The notes beneath the pieces were generated by a model, which was not told the DNA's origin, did no database searches, and saw only the letters and a list, made by a program, of their open reading frames with translations. DNA of 64,000 bases, from assembly GCA_965213575.1 (NCBI GenBank), contig CBDBZN010000016.1, forward strand, positions 143,425 through 207,424, written 5' to 3'. The translations under genes and the position numbers were made by a program. The DNA comes from JAUHXS01 sp965213575 (GTDB taxonomy: Bacteria; Bacteroidota; Bacteroidia; Chitinophagales; JAUHXS01). How positions within the stretch are numbered: the first letter of the stretch is position 1; each line of letters opens with the position of its first letter. Below are positions 42,552-51,549 of this stretch, in pieces.

Positions 42552-44072
42552 TTATTTTTCTGATAAACGTTCCACATGTAACGTCTGCGTAGGGAAAGCA
42601 AATTCTATACCTATTTTTTTGCCTAATTTTAGAATGGATAGTAAAATTTCATGCCGTGCTTCCAGCTCTTCTGTCCAAGATGGTACTTCAAAGAAAATAT
42701 AAAAAAGAATATTGAGTGAAAAATCAGCCATTTCATTCATATGAATTTCAAAGTAATCCTTTCTGGTTTTAGGGTGATTTTTAACCAGTTCTTTTAATTC
42801 TTTAATAAAAACTTCAATTTTTTCAGGGGGCGTATCATAGGTTAAAGCGATATTTGTTTTAAATCTTCTGAATATTCTAACGCCCATATTATCTACTGCC
42901 TGATCCGCCAATTTGCCATTTGGGATAGACGTTACGGAATTATAAAATGTGCGAACTCTGGTAGAACGAAATCCTACTTCTTCTACCGTTCCCTCTATTC
43001 CCGGCGAGATTATCCAATCTCCCACCTGAAAGGGCCTGTCCACGAAAATCATTATAGAGCCAAAAAGATTTTTGATGGTATCCTGAGCAGCTAAAGCAAA
43101 AGCCAAGCCGCCTATCGAAATTCCTGCTAATAAAGCCGTGATATTATAATCTAAATTTTGTAGGATAAATAATATGCCAATAGCTACAACAAAAGCTTTT
43201 AAAGCTCTTCTAACTAAAGGTACTAGCTGATCATCTAAGGTAGATTCTGTTCTGTCGGCAAATTTTTGAAAATAATAAGTTACTAAATCCACTGATCGAT
43301 AAAAGACCAAAATAGCATAAAAAGGAGTTAATATCTTGAGCGCAATGAAAATGTATTTAGAAACCGTAATAGGTAGTTGTAAAATAGGAAAAAGTATAGA
43401 GATCAATAACATAATTACAAATAAGCTCAGCGGTTTTGCTATGGGGTGAATGTACTTATCAGTAAGGTCTTTATTGACAAACCGTATACTTACTCTTAAT
43501 AAAACTCTATCTATAATCCATGCAAGGCACTTATGTAGGATAAAGCTTATTATTATAAGGATTAAAATCCCTAAATACTGCCATAATTCTAAACCCATAA
43601 ATTTCTTATGTGCATTGCTGGGCAGTAGATTTACCAGTTTATTCGTACCAAAAGGAAAAACTTCTTTATGTAATTCTGGTATCTTTTTAACAGTGTGCTG
43701 TGAATACAGCCATTTGTTATTTACCTTCTCCAAGTAAACTGAAGGTAATGAAGTAAATAAAATATATTTTGATTTTTTGCTGTTAGAATCGATGTAATTA
43801 TTGATATTAGGAATATCGCTTAAATCTACTTCTAAGCCTTTTCCATCTAGTATTTGCTTTAGTTTTATGGCTAATTGTTCATCCTTTAAACTGTTAGTAT
43901 TTAGTGTTTTAGCTGCAATTTGTGGAATATAAGATTCTTCTTGTAAATATTTTAAATGTGTATACACCGTATTATGCGGGGTAGATAAATCATATTCATA
44001 TTCCTGAGCAATAAGCGTAATTGGAATACACAATAGAAATAAATGAATACAAATACGTGATAGTTGATACAT
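42552..44072 (-). CDS. MscS-family mechanosensitive ion channel
   Basis: A 506-residue exported or membrane protein: signal peptide (LFLLCIPITLIAQE), periplasmic N-terminal domain to about residue 160, four or five helices, and the MscS core (NITALLAGISIGGLAFALAA pore helix; NLFGSIMIFVDRPFQVGDWI; GIEGTVEEVGFRSTRVRTF; SIPNGKLADQAVDNM). It protects against osmotic downshock or modulates conductance. The large periplasmic domain makes it a longer, MscK/YbdG-like member. Confidence 0.92.
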   Translation of the reverse strand: MYQLSRICIHLFLLCIPITLIAQEYEYDLSTPHNTVYTHLKYLQEESYIPQIAAKTLNTNSLKDEQLAIKLKQILDGKGLEVDLSDIPNINNYIDSNSKKSKYILFTSLPSVYLEKVNNKWLYSQHTVKKIPELHKEVFPFGTNKLVNLLPSNAHKKFMGLELWQYLGILILIIISFILHKCLAWIIDRVLLRVSIRFVNKDLTDKYIHPIAKPLSLFVIMLLISILFPILQLPITVSKYIFIALKILTPFYAILVFYRSVDLVTYYFQKFADRTESTLDDQLVPLVRRALKAFVVAIGILFILQNLDYNITALLAGISIGGLAFALAAQDTIKNLFGSIMIFVDRPFQVGDWIISPGIEGTVEEVGFRSTRVRTFYNSVTSIPNGKLADQAVDNMGVRIFRRFKTNIALTYDTPPEKIEVFIKELKELVKNHPKTRKDYFEIHMNEMADFSLNILFYIFFEVPSWTEELEARHEILLSILKLGKKIGIEFAFPTQTLHVERLSEK

Positions 44073-44096
44073 GTTTGTTACCTTTAATTATTTAAG

Positions 44097-44104
44097 CAAA
44101 GTTA
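44097..44104 (-). promoter_or_regulatory. Putative -7 box (TAACTTTG) of the mscS-like gene
   Basis: On the minus strand TAACTTTG lies 24 nt before the ATG at 44072 and matches TAnnTTTG. No -33 element at good spacing was seen. Confidence 0.35.
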
Positions 44105-44136
44105 CAATTTAAAACAAGGAGGATAAAACTTACACA

Positions 44137-45417
44137 ATGATTACCGAAGAATATCTCCAGTTTTTATGGCAAACACGATTTTTTCTTCAAGGGTTACTTA
44201 AGTCAACAGATGGCAGAGATATATTAATAAAAAGTGTGGGATCTAAAAACACTGATTCCGGCCCTGACTTTTTCAATGTGAAAATTAAAACTGAAGAAGC
44301 TTTATGGGTCGGAAATGTTGAGATTCATATAAAATCTTCTTATTGGGAACAGCATGGGCATCACAAAGACCCCGCTTATAATAATGTAGTGCTTCATGTG
44401 GTATATGAAGCTGATAAAGAAGTATACACTACGCGAGGAGAAAAATTGATTTGCTTAGAAGTTAAAAACTTAATTTCACAAGAAATGCTGGAAAAATCCT
44501 ATCTGTTGTTGAACAATAGAGATTGGATTCCTTGCAGTAATTCTATTCATAAAGTTGACTCTTTTACTATAAACAATTGGCTCCATCGGATGTGTGTAGA
44601 CCGATTAGAACAAAAAGCAGAAATTGCTCATCAGATACTTTCGTTTAATAATCATGATTGGGAAGAAACTGCTTATCAAATCTTAGCAGGAGGGTTCGGA
44701 ATAAAAATCAATAAAGAACCTTTTATGCGGCTTGCACGCTCCTTACCGTTTAGTATTTTAAAAAAACATAAAGGTAATTTATTACAAATTGAAGCACTCT
44801 TATTTGGTCAATCAGGAATGATTGAAGAACTACAATCTGATGATGAATATGTTAAGCAACTTCAAAAAGAATATAATTTTTTACAGAAAAAATACAAACT
44901 AAAACCTTTAGATAAAAGTATATGGAAATTTATGCGGCTTAGGCCAATCAGCTTTCCCACAATTAGAATTGCTTTATTTGCTCAGATAATAAATAAAACA
45001 GATAATTTATTTTCTACAATTTTACAAATATCACAAAGTGATGAATTGATGCTTGATTTTTTAAACGTACAGACATCTCCTTATTGGAGCCAGCATTTCA
45101 CATTTAATAAAAAATCCATTTGGAAAACAAAAAAAACAGGTAATTCAACAATAGATATAGTTATGATAAATATAATTGCTCCATTATTATTTTTATATGG
45201 ACAGGAAAAAGCATCTGCCAAGCATAAGGATAGGGCACTAAAATTATTAGAAATTACAAAACCGGAGCAAAATAACATTATTAAAAAATGGTTGGCTCAT
45301 AAGGTAACTATTAATAATGCGCAACAATCACAAGGAGCTATTCATCTTAAAACTCAATATTGTGACCTTAAGAAATGTTTGTCCTGTGCAATCGGGTTTA
45401 AAATATTAACAAATTGA
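44137..45417 (+). CDS. DUF2851 family protein
   Basis: A 426-residue cytoplasmic protein conserved mainly in Bacteroidota. The DUF2851 signature is clear near the N-terminus: ITEEYLQFLWQTRFF, SGPDFFNVKIKTEEALWVGN, VEIHIKSSYWEQHGHHKDPA and YNNVVLHVVYEADKEV. The middle has AYQILAGGFGIKINKEPFM. Four C-terminal cysteines or nearby (YCDLKKCLSCAIGFK) are typical. The D/E-rich early motif suggests a restriction-endonuclease-like fold, but function is unknown. It is divergent from mscS. Confidence 0.88.
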   Translation: MITEEYLQFLWQTRFFLQGLLKSTDGRDILIKSVGSKNTDSGPDFFNVKIKTEEALWVGNVEIHIKSSYWEQHGHHKDPAYNNVVLHVVYEADKEVYTTRGEKLICLEVKNLISQEMLEKSYLLLNNRDWIPCSNSIHKVDSFTINNWLHRMCVDRLEQKAEIAHQILSFNNHDWEETAYQILAGGFGIKINKEPFMRLARSLPFSILKKHKGNLLQIEALLFGQSGMIEELQSDDEYVKQLQKEYNFLQKKYKLKPLDKSIWKFMRLRPISFPTIRIALFAQIINKTDNLFSTILQISQSDELMLDFLNVQTSPYWSQHFTFNKKSIWKTKKTGNSTIDIVMINIIAPLLFLYGQEKASAKHKDRALKLLEITKPEQNNIIKKWLAHKVTINNAQQSQGAIHLKTQYCDLKKCLSCAIGFKILTN

Positions 45418-45429
45418 TCTTATAGCTTA

Positions 45430-46359
45430 CTAATTTTTTATAAATTTTTGTATATAAATATGCTGATCTGTAGTAGTAACTTCTACAAAATAGATCCCGG
45501 GAAAAAGATTGTGAACATCTATTTCAGAAACTTTCTGAGCGATAACTTCTTGGCCTTGGAAATTATATATTCTTACATGTTCAACAGTATTTTTAATTAA
45601 TGCTACATATAGTGTTTCTGACACAGGAGTTGGGAAAATATTCAGAAATTTCTCAGTAAATACTTCTTTTATAAAAGTATTAGGTGTTGTGTCACCCGTT
45701 AAAGTTATTCCTTCACATTTTAAATCTCTGCATCCATCATTATCAATAATTTGTAGGCAAACAGTGTAGGTGCTGTCAATGCTCGGATATTGATAGGTAG
45801 TATGCACATTGGAATCAACATTGCCATTCCCAAAATACCAAATATATTGAGCATCTTCTACTACAGCGGAATTAGTTCCGGTAAATGTATACCCATCCAG
45901 CCTGTAGTCAAAAGGAGCTTTACAAGAATCAGTAGGATCTTCAAGCTCAAAATACCTAATAGCAAATGCGGTATCAGTTTGAGTAAACTCACCGGTAGGC
46001 CATACTACAATAATATTTTTTTGAGCAGGTTTAAAAATATCACTTATAGGAATAATGTGAAATAGTTTTATGCTGTCTTTAGGTTTAAAATTATCTATAC
46101 TGATAGTTTTGTTCGGTAAGGGTACCGTATCAAATACCATAGTATCTTGGCTGCCCATAAAATTTAATTGTATGATTCCGGTATAAGCAGACTCTCCTTT
46201 ATTGACTACCCAAAAATTAATTGGAATACTGTCACCTATTGACACGGTATCAGGTATTTCTGAAAGACCTTGGCTACCTATTCCTATATAACTCTGTGCT
46301 TGGAGGGAAATTATCGATGTTATCAGTAATGCAATAACAGAAAGTAAGGTTAATCTCAT
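45430..46359 (-). CDS. Secreted protein with CARDB/PKD-like domains and T9SS type A sorting domain
   Basis: A 309-residue exported protein: signal peptide (ALLITSIISLQAQSYIG), CARDB-like segment (DSIPINFWVVNKGESAYTG), PKD domain (AQYIWYFGNGNVDSNVHTTY; YTVCLQIIDNDGCRDLKCEG), and a C-terminal type A sorting domain (FLNIFPTPVSETLYVALI; LFPGIYFVEVTTTDQHIYIQ). No catalytic domain. It is convergent with the DUF2851 gene (12-nt gap). Confidence 0.85.
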   Translation of the reverse strand: MRLTLLSVIALLITSIISLQAQSYIGIGSQGLSEIPDTVSIGDSIPINFWVVNKGESAYTGIIQLNFMGSQDTMVFDTVPLPNKTISIDNFKPKDSIKLFHIIPISDIFKPAQKNIIVVWPTGEFTQTDTAFAIRYFELEDPTDSCKAPFDYRLDGYTFTGTNSAVVEDAQYIWYFGNGNVDSNVHTTYQYPSIDSTYTVCLQIIDNDGCRDLKCEGITLTGDTTPNTFIKEVFTEKFLNIFPTPVSETLYVALIKNTVEHVRIYNFQGQEVIAQKVSEIDVHNLFPGIYFVEVTTTDQHIYIQKFIKN

Positions 46360-46447
46360 AATGTAATATTTTGTAGTAAAAGTATAATTAATAAATATGA
46401 AGAAAAATGTTTATTTTTATAAATCTTACTCGTTAAAGAATGATAAT

Positions 46448-47905
46448 ATGGAAATTTTACAGACGCTTATTTATCAAATGGCTAAAGACGAAGTAAGAAA
46501 TTTCAAAATTTTTTCTCAAAGAACTAATAACTCGCCCGACAGAAAAGACTTGTTACTTTTTAATTACATACGCAGCAATGTAGATAACTATGATGAAGAG
46601 AAAATTTTTCAGAAGTTATATAATGGAAGAGATAAAAACAGTTTCTATAGGCTTAAGCACAGACTTACTGAAGATATAAATAAAAACACATTACTTCATA
46701 ACCTTGACAATGATTTTAACACCCTTATTCATTTATTAGCGTTAGCTAAAACTTATTTATTTAAAAGGAACTACAGTTTGGTTCTCTATTTTCTCAATAA
46801 AGCAGAAAAGAAAGCTATTAAGGGAGAGTTTTATGAATTATTAGATATTGTTTATACTCAATATGTTAATTTATCTGAAAATGTTGCTTCGATTAATCCG
46901 GAAGATTATATTATTAAAAGAAAAGAGAATAAAGAGAAAATAGATACATTAAGATCTATTGATGATATACTGGCAGTAATAAAGCATAAGATTTTGATTA
47001 CTCAAAACTTCTCTAATGCAGACACTACCATAAGTGACCTGCTAGAGAAAACAATTAAGGATTTCTCTCAGCATGTTTCTCTTAAAAAAAGTGTACAATT
47101 TAAAAGTAAAATATTTCAATCCGTTAGCGGCATATTACTGGAAAGAAGAGATTATATATCACTTGAGGAATTTTTGCTCAAAAGCTATAGCGACTTTTGC
47201 TCAAATAACTTATTCAACAAAAACAATCATCATGTCAAGTTACAGATGCTCACCTATTTAGTTAACTCCTTATTTAAGAATACAAAATATAAGCAATCCT
47301 TAGCATATGCAGAAATCTTGAAAAAAGCTATAACTGAGTACAACAATTTATTATTTGATAAGTATAATTTTTATTATTATAACGCTTTGGTGATGAATTA
47401 CTCAATAGTAGATAAGCCGAAAGCAATCAATATATTGCTTGAGTTGCTTAAACAAAATAAGGGTAAAGATAAAAGCCACGATGAGTTATATATTTTTGCC
47501 AATCTCTCCATATTACATTTTGATTCTGAAAAATTTGAAAAAGCATTAACCTATATAATACAACTGACTCAAACAGGAACATACGCAAATTTAAGCATGT
47601 CTTTTAAATTGAAACTTGCTATTACAGATGCTATTATCCGTTTCGAACTGAAAGATTTTCATTATCTAGATAATCGAATACAGCAGATAAGAGTAGATTA
47701 TAAAGAGCTGCTTACTAAAGACAGCTATGCACGTGATAAGGAATTTTTAAGCTTAATGAAAAAAATTAATGGCACTGCTGATCCTAAAAATGATCAATTA
47801 TTATTAAAGAGAGTACATAAATTTGTTGCCAGTAACAACCTTTCTATAGAAGAAAGTGAGATTATTAATTATAAAAATTGGCTAACTCAAAAGTTTATAC
47901 AATAA
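46448..47905 (+). CDS. Unrecognised helical-repeat protein
   Basis: I do not recognise a named family. The frame is open from 46397, but the ATG at 46448 (MEILQTLIYQMAKDEVRNFK, 485 residues) looks the better start. The N-terminal ~80 residues form a charged helical segment with QRTNNSPDRKDLLLFNYIRS and FYRLKHRLTEDINKNTLLHN. The rest is TPR-like alpha-helical repeats (YSLVLYFLNKAEKKAIKGEF; YKQSLAYAEILKKAITEY; FEKALTYIIQLTQTG). It lacks signal peptide and membrane segments, so it is probably a cytoplasmic scaffold or regulator. Confidence 0.6.
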   Translation: MEILQTLIYQMAKDEVRNFKIFSQRTNNSPDRKDLLLFNYIRSNVDNYDEEKIFQKLYNGRDKNSFYRLKHRLTEDINKNTLLHNLDNDFNTLIHLLALAKTYLFKRNYSLVLYFLNKAEKKAIKGEFYELLDIVYTQYVNLSENVASINPEDYIIKRKENKEKIDTLRSIDDILAVIKHKILITQNFSNADTTISDLLEKTIKDFSQHVSLKKSVQFKSKIFQSVSGILLERRDYISLEEFLLKSYSDFCSNNLFNKNNHHVKLQMLTYLVNSLFKNTKYKQSLAYAEILKKAITEYNNLLFDKYNFYYYNALVMNYSIVDKPKAINILLELLKQNKGKDKSHDELYIFANLSILHFDSEKFEKALTYIIQLTQTGTYANLSMSFKLKLAITDAIIRFELKDFHYLDNRIQQIRVDYKELLTKDSYARDKEFLSLMKKINGTADPKNDQLLLKRVHKFVASNNLSIEESEIINYKNWLTQKFIQ

Positions 47906-47934
47906 AAAAGCCCTATACCATTTTGGTATAGGGC
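47904..47934 (-). terminator. Intrinsic terminator for the PKD/T9SS gene
   Basis: An 11-bp perfect stem (47910-47920 with 47924-47934, loop TTT) is followed on the minus strand by a T-rich run (complement of AAAAAA at 47904-47909). It ends 20 nt after the stop of the minus-strand gene at 47954. The plus-strand gene stop at 47905 lies at its edge, so it may also stop that transcript less efficiently. Confidence 0.85.
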
Positions 47935-47953
47935 CCATCACTTTTAGTTACTA

Positions 47954-49492
47954 TTAATATTTTAAGAATTGATTTAACATTTCTATGTTATTATTAATAT
48001 TAACCGCTATAAAATAAGTACCGGTTGGTATATTATTTGTTTGCAAGTCAACTGAGTTTTGGCCTGATTTTACAGTTAGCCTTTGACTAACAACTGTCTG
48101 TCCAAGATGATTGATAATCAATATCGTCCCATTCAGGTTTTCTAAAGACTCAAAGTTGATAGACAATTGATTTTGCACCGGATTAGGATATAAACTAACA
48201 CGATTTAATATCATGTCAATCTCCTTGATACCAGTTGGCGTTATTGTGTTCTCATCTATTTTAAAGTTTACCTGGTCAATATTTTCAACTTCCTCACTAA
48301 CTATTGCATATGCCGGATGAGTCGTCCTGCCCGACATTTCAGGTACTACTTGATAAGTACCGTATGGCAGCTCTTCAAAAGAATAAGCACCATTTTCATC
48401 GGTATAGATGATATCCACTAACTCTTCTTCTTCATCAAGCAATCTGATTTTGACGCCCATTTCTCCTGCGTAATCAGTTTTTCCTGAACCTTTGTAGTCA
48501 ACACTTCCACCTATTGTGCCAGGGCCTACTTCTTTCACATAGCCTACATATACTACCTTACAAACTTCATCTTTACAGGTATCTTGAATAGGAATAGCAT
48601 AGTCATAAACTTTTAAGCAGGCTTCATACTTTCCGGGCTTTTCATAAGTATGGCAAATTTCAGGATTATTATATACCGGGCTTCCTGATTGCCCATCTCC
48701 AAATCTATAAGTATAATTATCGATATCTGGGTCTAAAACTGTTTTGAAGCAGATTTTATTTTCAGGATATTCGGCTGCTTGGTGACTGAATTCGGCTTCT
48801 ATATCACATAATAAAGAATCTGCACAAACTTTTACTGTATCGAAATGTTTCGTATTACAATAATTATCGCCTGTTATACGAAGTTCAACTATATAAGTAC
48901 CTGATACACTATATTGATGAACAGGATTTTCTCCATTTATGTATGTATTAGAGCTGCCATCTCCAAAGTACCATGTGGCAGTAAAGTTTGCCGGGTCAGG
49001 AGTTGAAGTATTTACAAAACTCACAAAACCATAACAATCCGGATAAATTTCATATGTGAAATTTGCTACACATGGTTCATTAATAGTATCTTTATCTGCG
49101 CACACATAAATAGTATCATAATGAAAATCACTGCAAGAATCTTCTGTAGTCATTTTCATTCCCACAAAATAATAGCCGGATTCTTCATAGGTATGAAAAG
49201 GAGAAGTTTCTAATGAATAATCACCATCTCCAAAATTCCAATGAAAATTAGCATTTAATGTATTTGAAGAGTTAGTAAAAAACACTTCTCCATTACATTT
49301 ATCAGTAAACTGAAATGAGGTAAAGTCAGCGTCGCATTTATCATCATCTGCAAAAACCGATTGGATATTTAAAATAGATATAACTGTGATAACGAGTGTT
49401 AAGCATTTGCCTGCACTCCATCGAGTAATGTTATTTCCCAGAGCTTTATGGCAGCTGGTGTTTATAATTGTTTTTATATAATTTTTTAACAT
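47954..49492 (-). CDS. Secreted multi-PKD protein with SdrD/CnaB-like domain and T9SS type A sorting domain
   Basis: A 512-residue exported protein with an extended N-terminus before a hydrophobic signal (CLTLVITVISILNIQSVFAD). It has three PKD domains (ANFHWNFGDGDYSLETSPFH; TATWYFGDGSSNTYINGENP; NYTYRFGDGQSGSPVYNNPE), a B-type or SdrD-like domain (VKIRLLDEEEELVDIIYTDE, GAYSFEELPYGTYQVVPEMS), and a type A sorting domain (VSLYPNPVQNQLSINFESLE). It is likely a surface adhesin or structural protein. Confidence 0.87.
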   Translation of the reverse strand: MLKNYIKTIINTSCHKALGNNITRWSAGKCLTLVITVISILNIQSVFADDDKCDADFTSFQFTDKCNGEVFFTNSSNTLNANFHWNFGDGDYSLETSPFHTYEESGYYFVGMKMTTEDSCSDFHYDTIYVCADKDTINEPCVANFTYEIYPDCYGFVSFVNTSTPDPANFTATWYFGDGSSNTYINGENPVHQYSVSGTYIVELRITGDNYCNTKHFDTVKVCADSLLCDIEAEFSHQAAEYPENKICFKTVLDPDIDNYTYRFGDGQSGSPVYNNPEICHTYEKPGKYEACLKVYDYAIPIQDTCKDEVCKVVYVGYVKEVGPGTIGGSVDYKGSGKTDYAGEMGVKIRLLDEEEELVDIIYTDENGAYSFEELPYGTYQVVPEMSGRTTHPAYAIVSEEVENIDQVNFKIDENTITPTGIKEIDMILNRVSLYPNPVQNQLSINFESLENLNGTILIINHLGQTVVSQRLTVKSGQNSVDLQTNNIPTGTYFIAVNINNNIEMLNQFLKY

Positions 49493-49702
49493 GGTTATTT
49501 ATTTAGTTAATTAATAAACCAAAACTACGTCACCGATATATATATGAATGTAGAACATTTTTTGAAATCTTACTCGTTAGATTCAAAATGTCTATTAAAT
49601 ACCTTTAATTATCTCTATTTATTATACATAATAATATTACTTGTTTAAGCAATTATATTTTAGCCTATCTTGCCGGGCAAAACTTTAAATCATAGTTTCT
49701 AT

Positions 49703-49737
49703 AATCTGAAATTAGTAATCTGTAATCCGCAATCCAC
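49703..49737. repeat. Degenerate 7-bp tandem repeat (AATCnGn)
   Basis: Five consecutive heptamers start with AAT: AATCTGA, AATTAGT, AATCTGT, AATCCGC, AATCCAC. The same phrase GAAATTAGTAAT recurs at 56577-56588 before metK, also in heptamer phase. Confidence 0.65.
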
Positions 49738-49887
49738 ATCCTATCCACATAGCCTTTATATAATGTTAGCTCAACGTGGAAAAATATTGCATTTAATACT
49801 TAAATGTTCTATATTCTAATGGGAAATACAATAGATATATGTTACTAACTTTGGATAGGTATTAACACCTATAGCGAATGTTTTACC

Positions 49888-49895
49888 TACCTTTG
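49888..49895 (+). promoter_or_regulatory. Putative -7 box (TACCTTTG) of dnaB
   Basis: TACCTTTG matches TAnnTTTG and ends 19 nt before the dnaB ATG at 49915. It is identical to the purH box. No good -33 was found at the right spacing. Confidence 0.4.
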
Positions 49896-49914
49896 ACGTC
49901 CTTAATATTATACT

Positions 49915-51468
49915 ATGACAGAAACAAAAACCGGAGAGCGAAAAGGCTATCGAAAAAATCGAACTTCTGATCTTTCTACTTATGTTTTCGGTAAAATTCC
50001 ACCTCAAGCAAGAGAATTAGAGCAAGCTGTTTTAGGCGCTCTAATGCTAGACAAAGATGCACTATCAATTGTCATTGACATCTTAAAACCGGAAAGTTTT
50101 TACGAAGACGCGCATCAGAAAATTTTTTATGCTATTCACAGACTTTTTGAAAAGTCTCAACCGGTTGATATCCTCACCGTTACCGAAGAGCTCAAATCTA
50201 CCGGGAATTTAGAAATTGCCGGAGGAGCGTATTATATTACCGAGTTAACTAGTAGGATAGGATCTGCGGCAAACGTAGAGCATCATGCGCGCATTATTTC
50301 ACAAAAATTCATTCAAAGAGAGCTGATCAATATATCTAACAAGGTGATTGAAGATGCTTACGAAGACACCACAGATGTATTTGAATTATTAGATAGGGCA
50401 GAGCAAAACCTTTTTGCCATTGCAGAGCAAAACTTGCGCCGTGGCTCAGATAGCATGAGCTCTTTAATAACCAAAGCCATTAAGGAAATAGAAGCGGCTA
50501 AAGAACATGATGAAATGATTACCGGTGTGCCTAGCGGCTTTGTAGACTTAGATAGATGCACAGGCGGGTGGCAAAAATCAGACCTTATTATTTTAGCTGC
50601 TCGTCCGGGTATGGGTAAAACTTCATTTGTATTGTCTATGGCGCGCAATGCAGCGGTAGATTTTAAAAAATCAATAGCTATTTTTTCTTTAGAGATGGCT
50701 AATCTGCAGTTGGTTAATAGATTAATATCTGCTGAAACAGAATTGCCTTTGGAGAAATTAAGAAGAGGCAGCTTAGCGCCTTATGAATGGCAGCAATTAA
50801 ACACAAAGATAGAAAGCTTGGTAGAGGCACCTATTTTTATTGATGATACACCGGCGATCAATATTTTTGAGCTAAGGGCAAAATGCAGAAGGCTAAAGAT
50901 GCAACACGATATCCAAATGGTCATCATTGATTATTTACAATTAATGAGTGGTGCGGGGGCAGATGGCAAACAAGGGAATAGAGAACAAGAGATCAGTACC
51001 ATTTCCAGAGGATTGAAAAGCCTGGCAAAGGAGCTAAATATTCCTGTAATTGCCTTGTCGCAGTTAAGCAGGGCAGTCGAAACCAGGGGCGGGACTAAAA
51101 GGCCGCAGTTATCAGATTTAAGAGAGTCGGGTGCTATTGAACAAGATGCCGATTTAGTTACCTTTATTTACCGGCCTGAATATTATGATATATTAGAAGA
51201 CGAAGAAGGAAAATCTTTGAGAGGGATTGGAGAAATCATCATTGCAAAACATCGAAATGGTCCGTTAGAAAATGTGCCGCTTCGATTCATTAGTAAATTT
51301 GCTAAATTTGATAACTTAGAAGGAGAAAATTTTGGTGGATTTAACTTGCCGTCAGAAGGCGATGACCTTCGTCAGCAAACCATCACTAGAAGTTCAAAGA
51401 TGAACGGAGACAGCGACGGATTTAACTCAGGCTATAACACAGATGCAGACGATCAACCTCCCTTTTAA
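49915..51468 (+). CDS. dnaB: Replicative DNA helicase DnaB
   Basis: A 517-residue hexameric 5'-3' helicase. The N-terminal domain begins at PPQARELEQAVLGALMLDKD. The RecA-like C-terminal domain has Walker A LIILAARPGMGKTSFVLSMA, Walker B MVIIDYLQLMSG, and NIPVIALSQLSRAVETRGG, DLRESGAIEQDADLVTFIYR. Intein-free. A Gly/Asp-rich tail (about 470-517) is typical of Bacteroidota DnaB. Confidence 0.97.
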   Translation: MTETKTGERKGYRKNRTSDLSTYVFGKIPPQARELEQAVLGALMLDKDALSIVIDILKPESFYEDAHQKIFYAIHRLFEKSQPVDILTVTEELKSTGNLEIAGGAYYITELTSRIGSAANVEHHARIISQKFIQRELINISNKVIEDAYEDTTDVFELLDRAEQNLFAIAEQNLRRGSDSMSSLITKAIKEIEAAKEHDEMITGVPSGFVDLDRCTGGWQKSDLIILAARPGMGKTSFVLSMARNAAVDFKKSIAIFSLEMANLQLVNRLISAETELPLEKLRRGSLAPYEWQQLNTKIESLVEAPIFIDDTPAINIFELRAKCRRLKMQHDIQMVIIDYLQLMSGAGADGKQGNREQEISTISRGLKSLAKELNIPVIALSQLSRAVETRGGTKRPQLSDLRESGAIEQDADLVTFIYRPEYYDILEDEEGKSLRGIGEIIIAKHRNGPLENVPLRFISKFAKFDNLEGENFGGFNLPSEGDDLRQQTITRSSKMNGDSDGFNSGYNTDADDQPPF

Positions 51469-51521
51469 CCTTTTTTATTAAATAAGTGTGCTAATATTCA
51501 ATGTTATAATGAATATTTTAT

Positions 51522-51529
51522 TATTTTTG
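51522..51529 (+). promoter_or_regulatory. Putative -7 box (TATTTTTG) of prs
   Basis: TATTTTTG fits TAnnTTTG and lies about 20 nt before the prs start. No clear -33. Confidence 0.3.
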
Positions 51530-51549
51530 CAACCCCAAATTACCCTGTG

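Larger units (their letters stand above)
49493..49914. other. 422-bp non-coding spacer before dnaB with heptamer repeat
   Basis: No convincing gene on either strand. It contains a palindrome TTGCCGGGCAA (49670-49680), a 7-bp tandem repeat at 49703-49737 (AATCTGA, AATTAGT, AATCTGT, AATCCGC, AATCCAC), one DnaA-box-like CTATCCACA (49741-49749, one mismatch to TTATCCACA), and the putative dnaB -7 box. It is very AT-rich at 49600-49670. Confidence 0.7.

Noticed and set aside
46421..49579. 15-mer AAATCTTACTCGTTA repeated at 46421-46435 and 49565-49579
   Set aside because: A match of this length is expected by chance in a 64-kb AT-rich window; flanks do not align convincingly.
49731..49749. DnaA-box-like sites suggesting oriC before dnaB
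   Set aside because: Only one site has a single mismatch, the other has two, and they fall in the heptamer repeat; no cluster of boxes was found.
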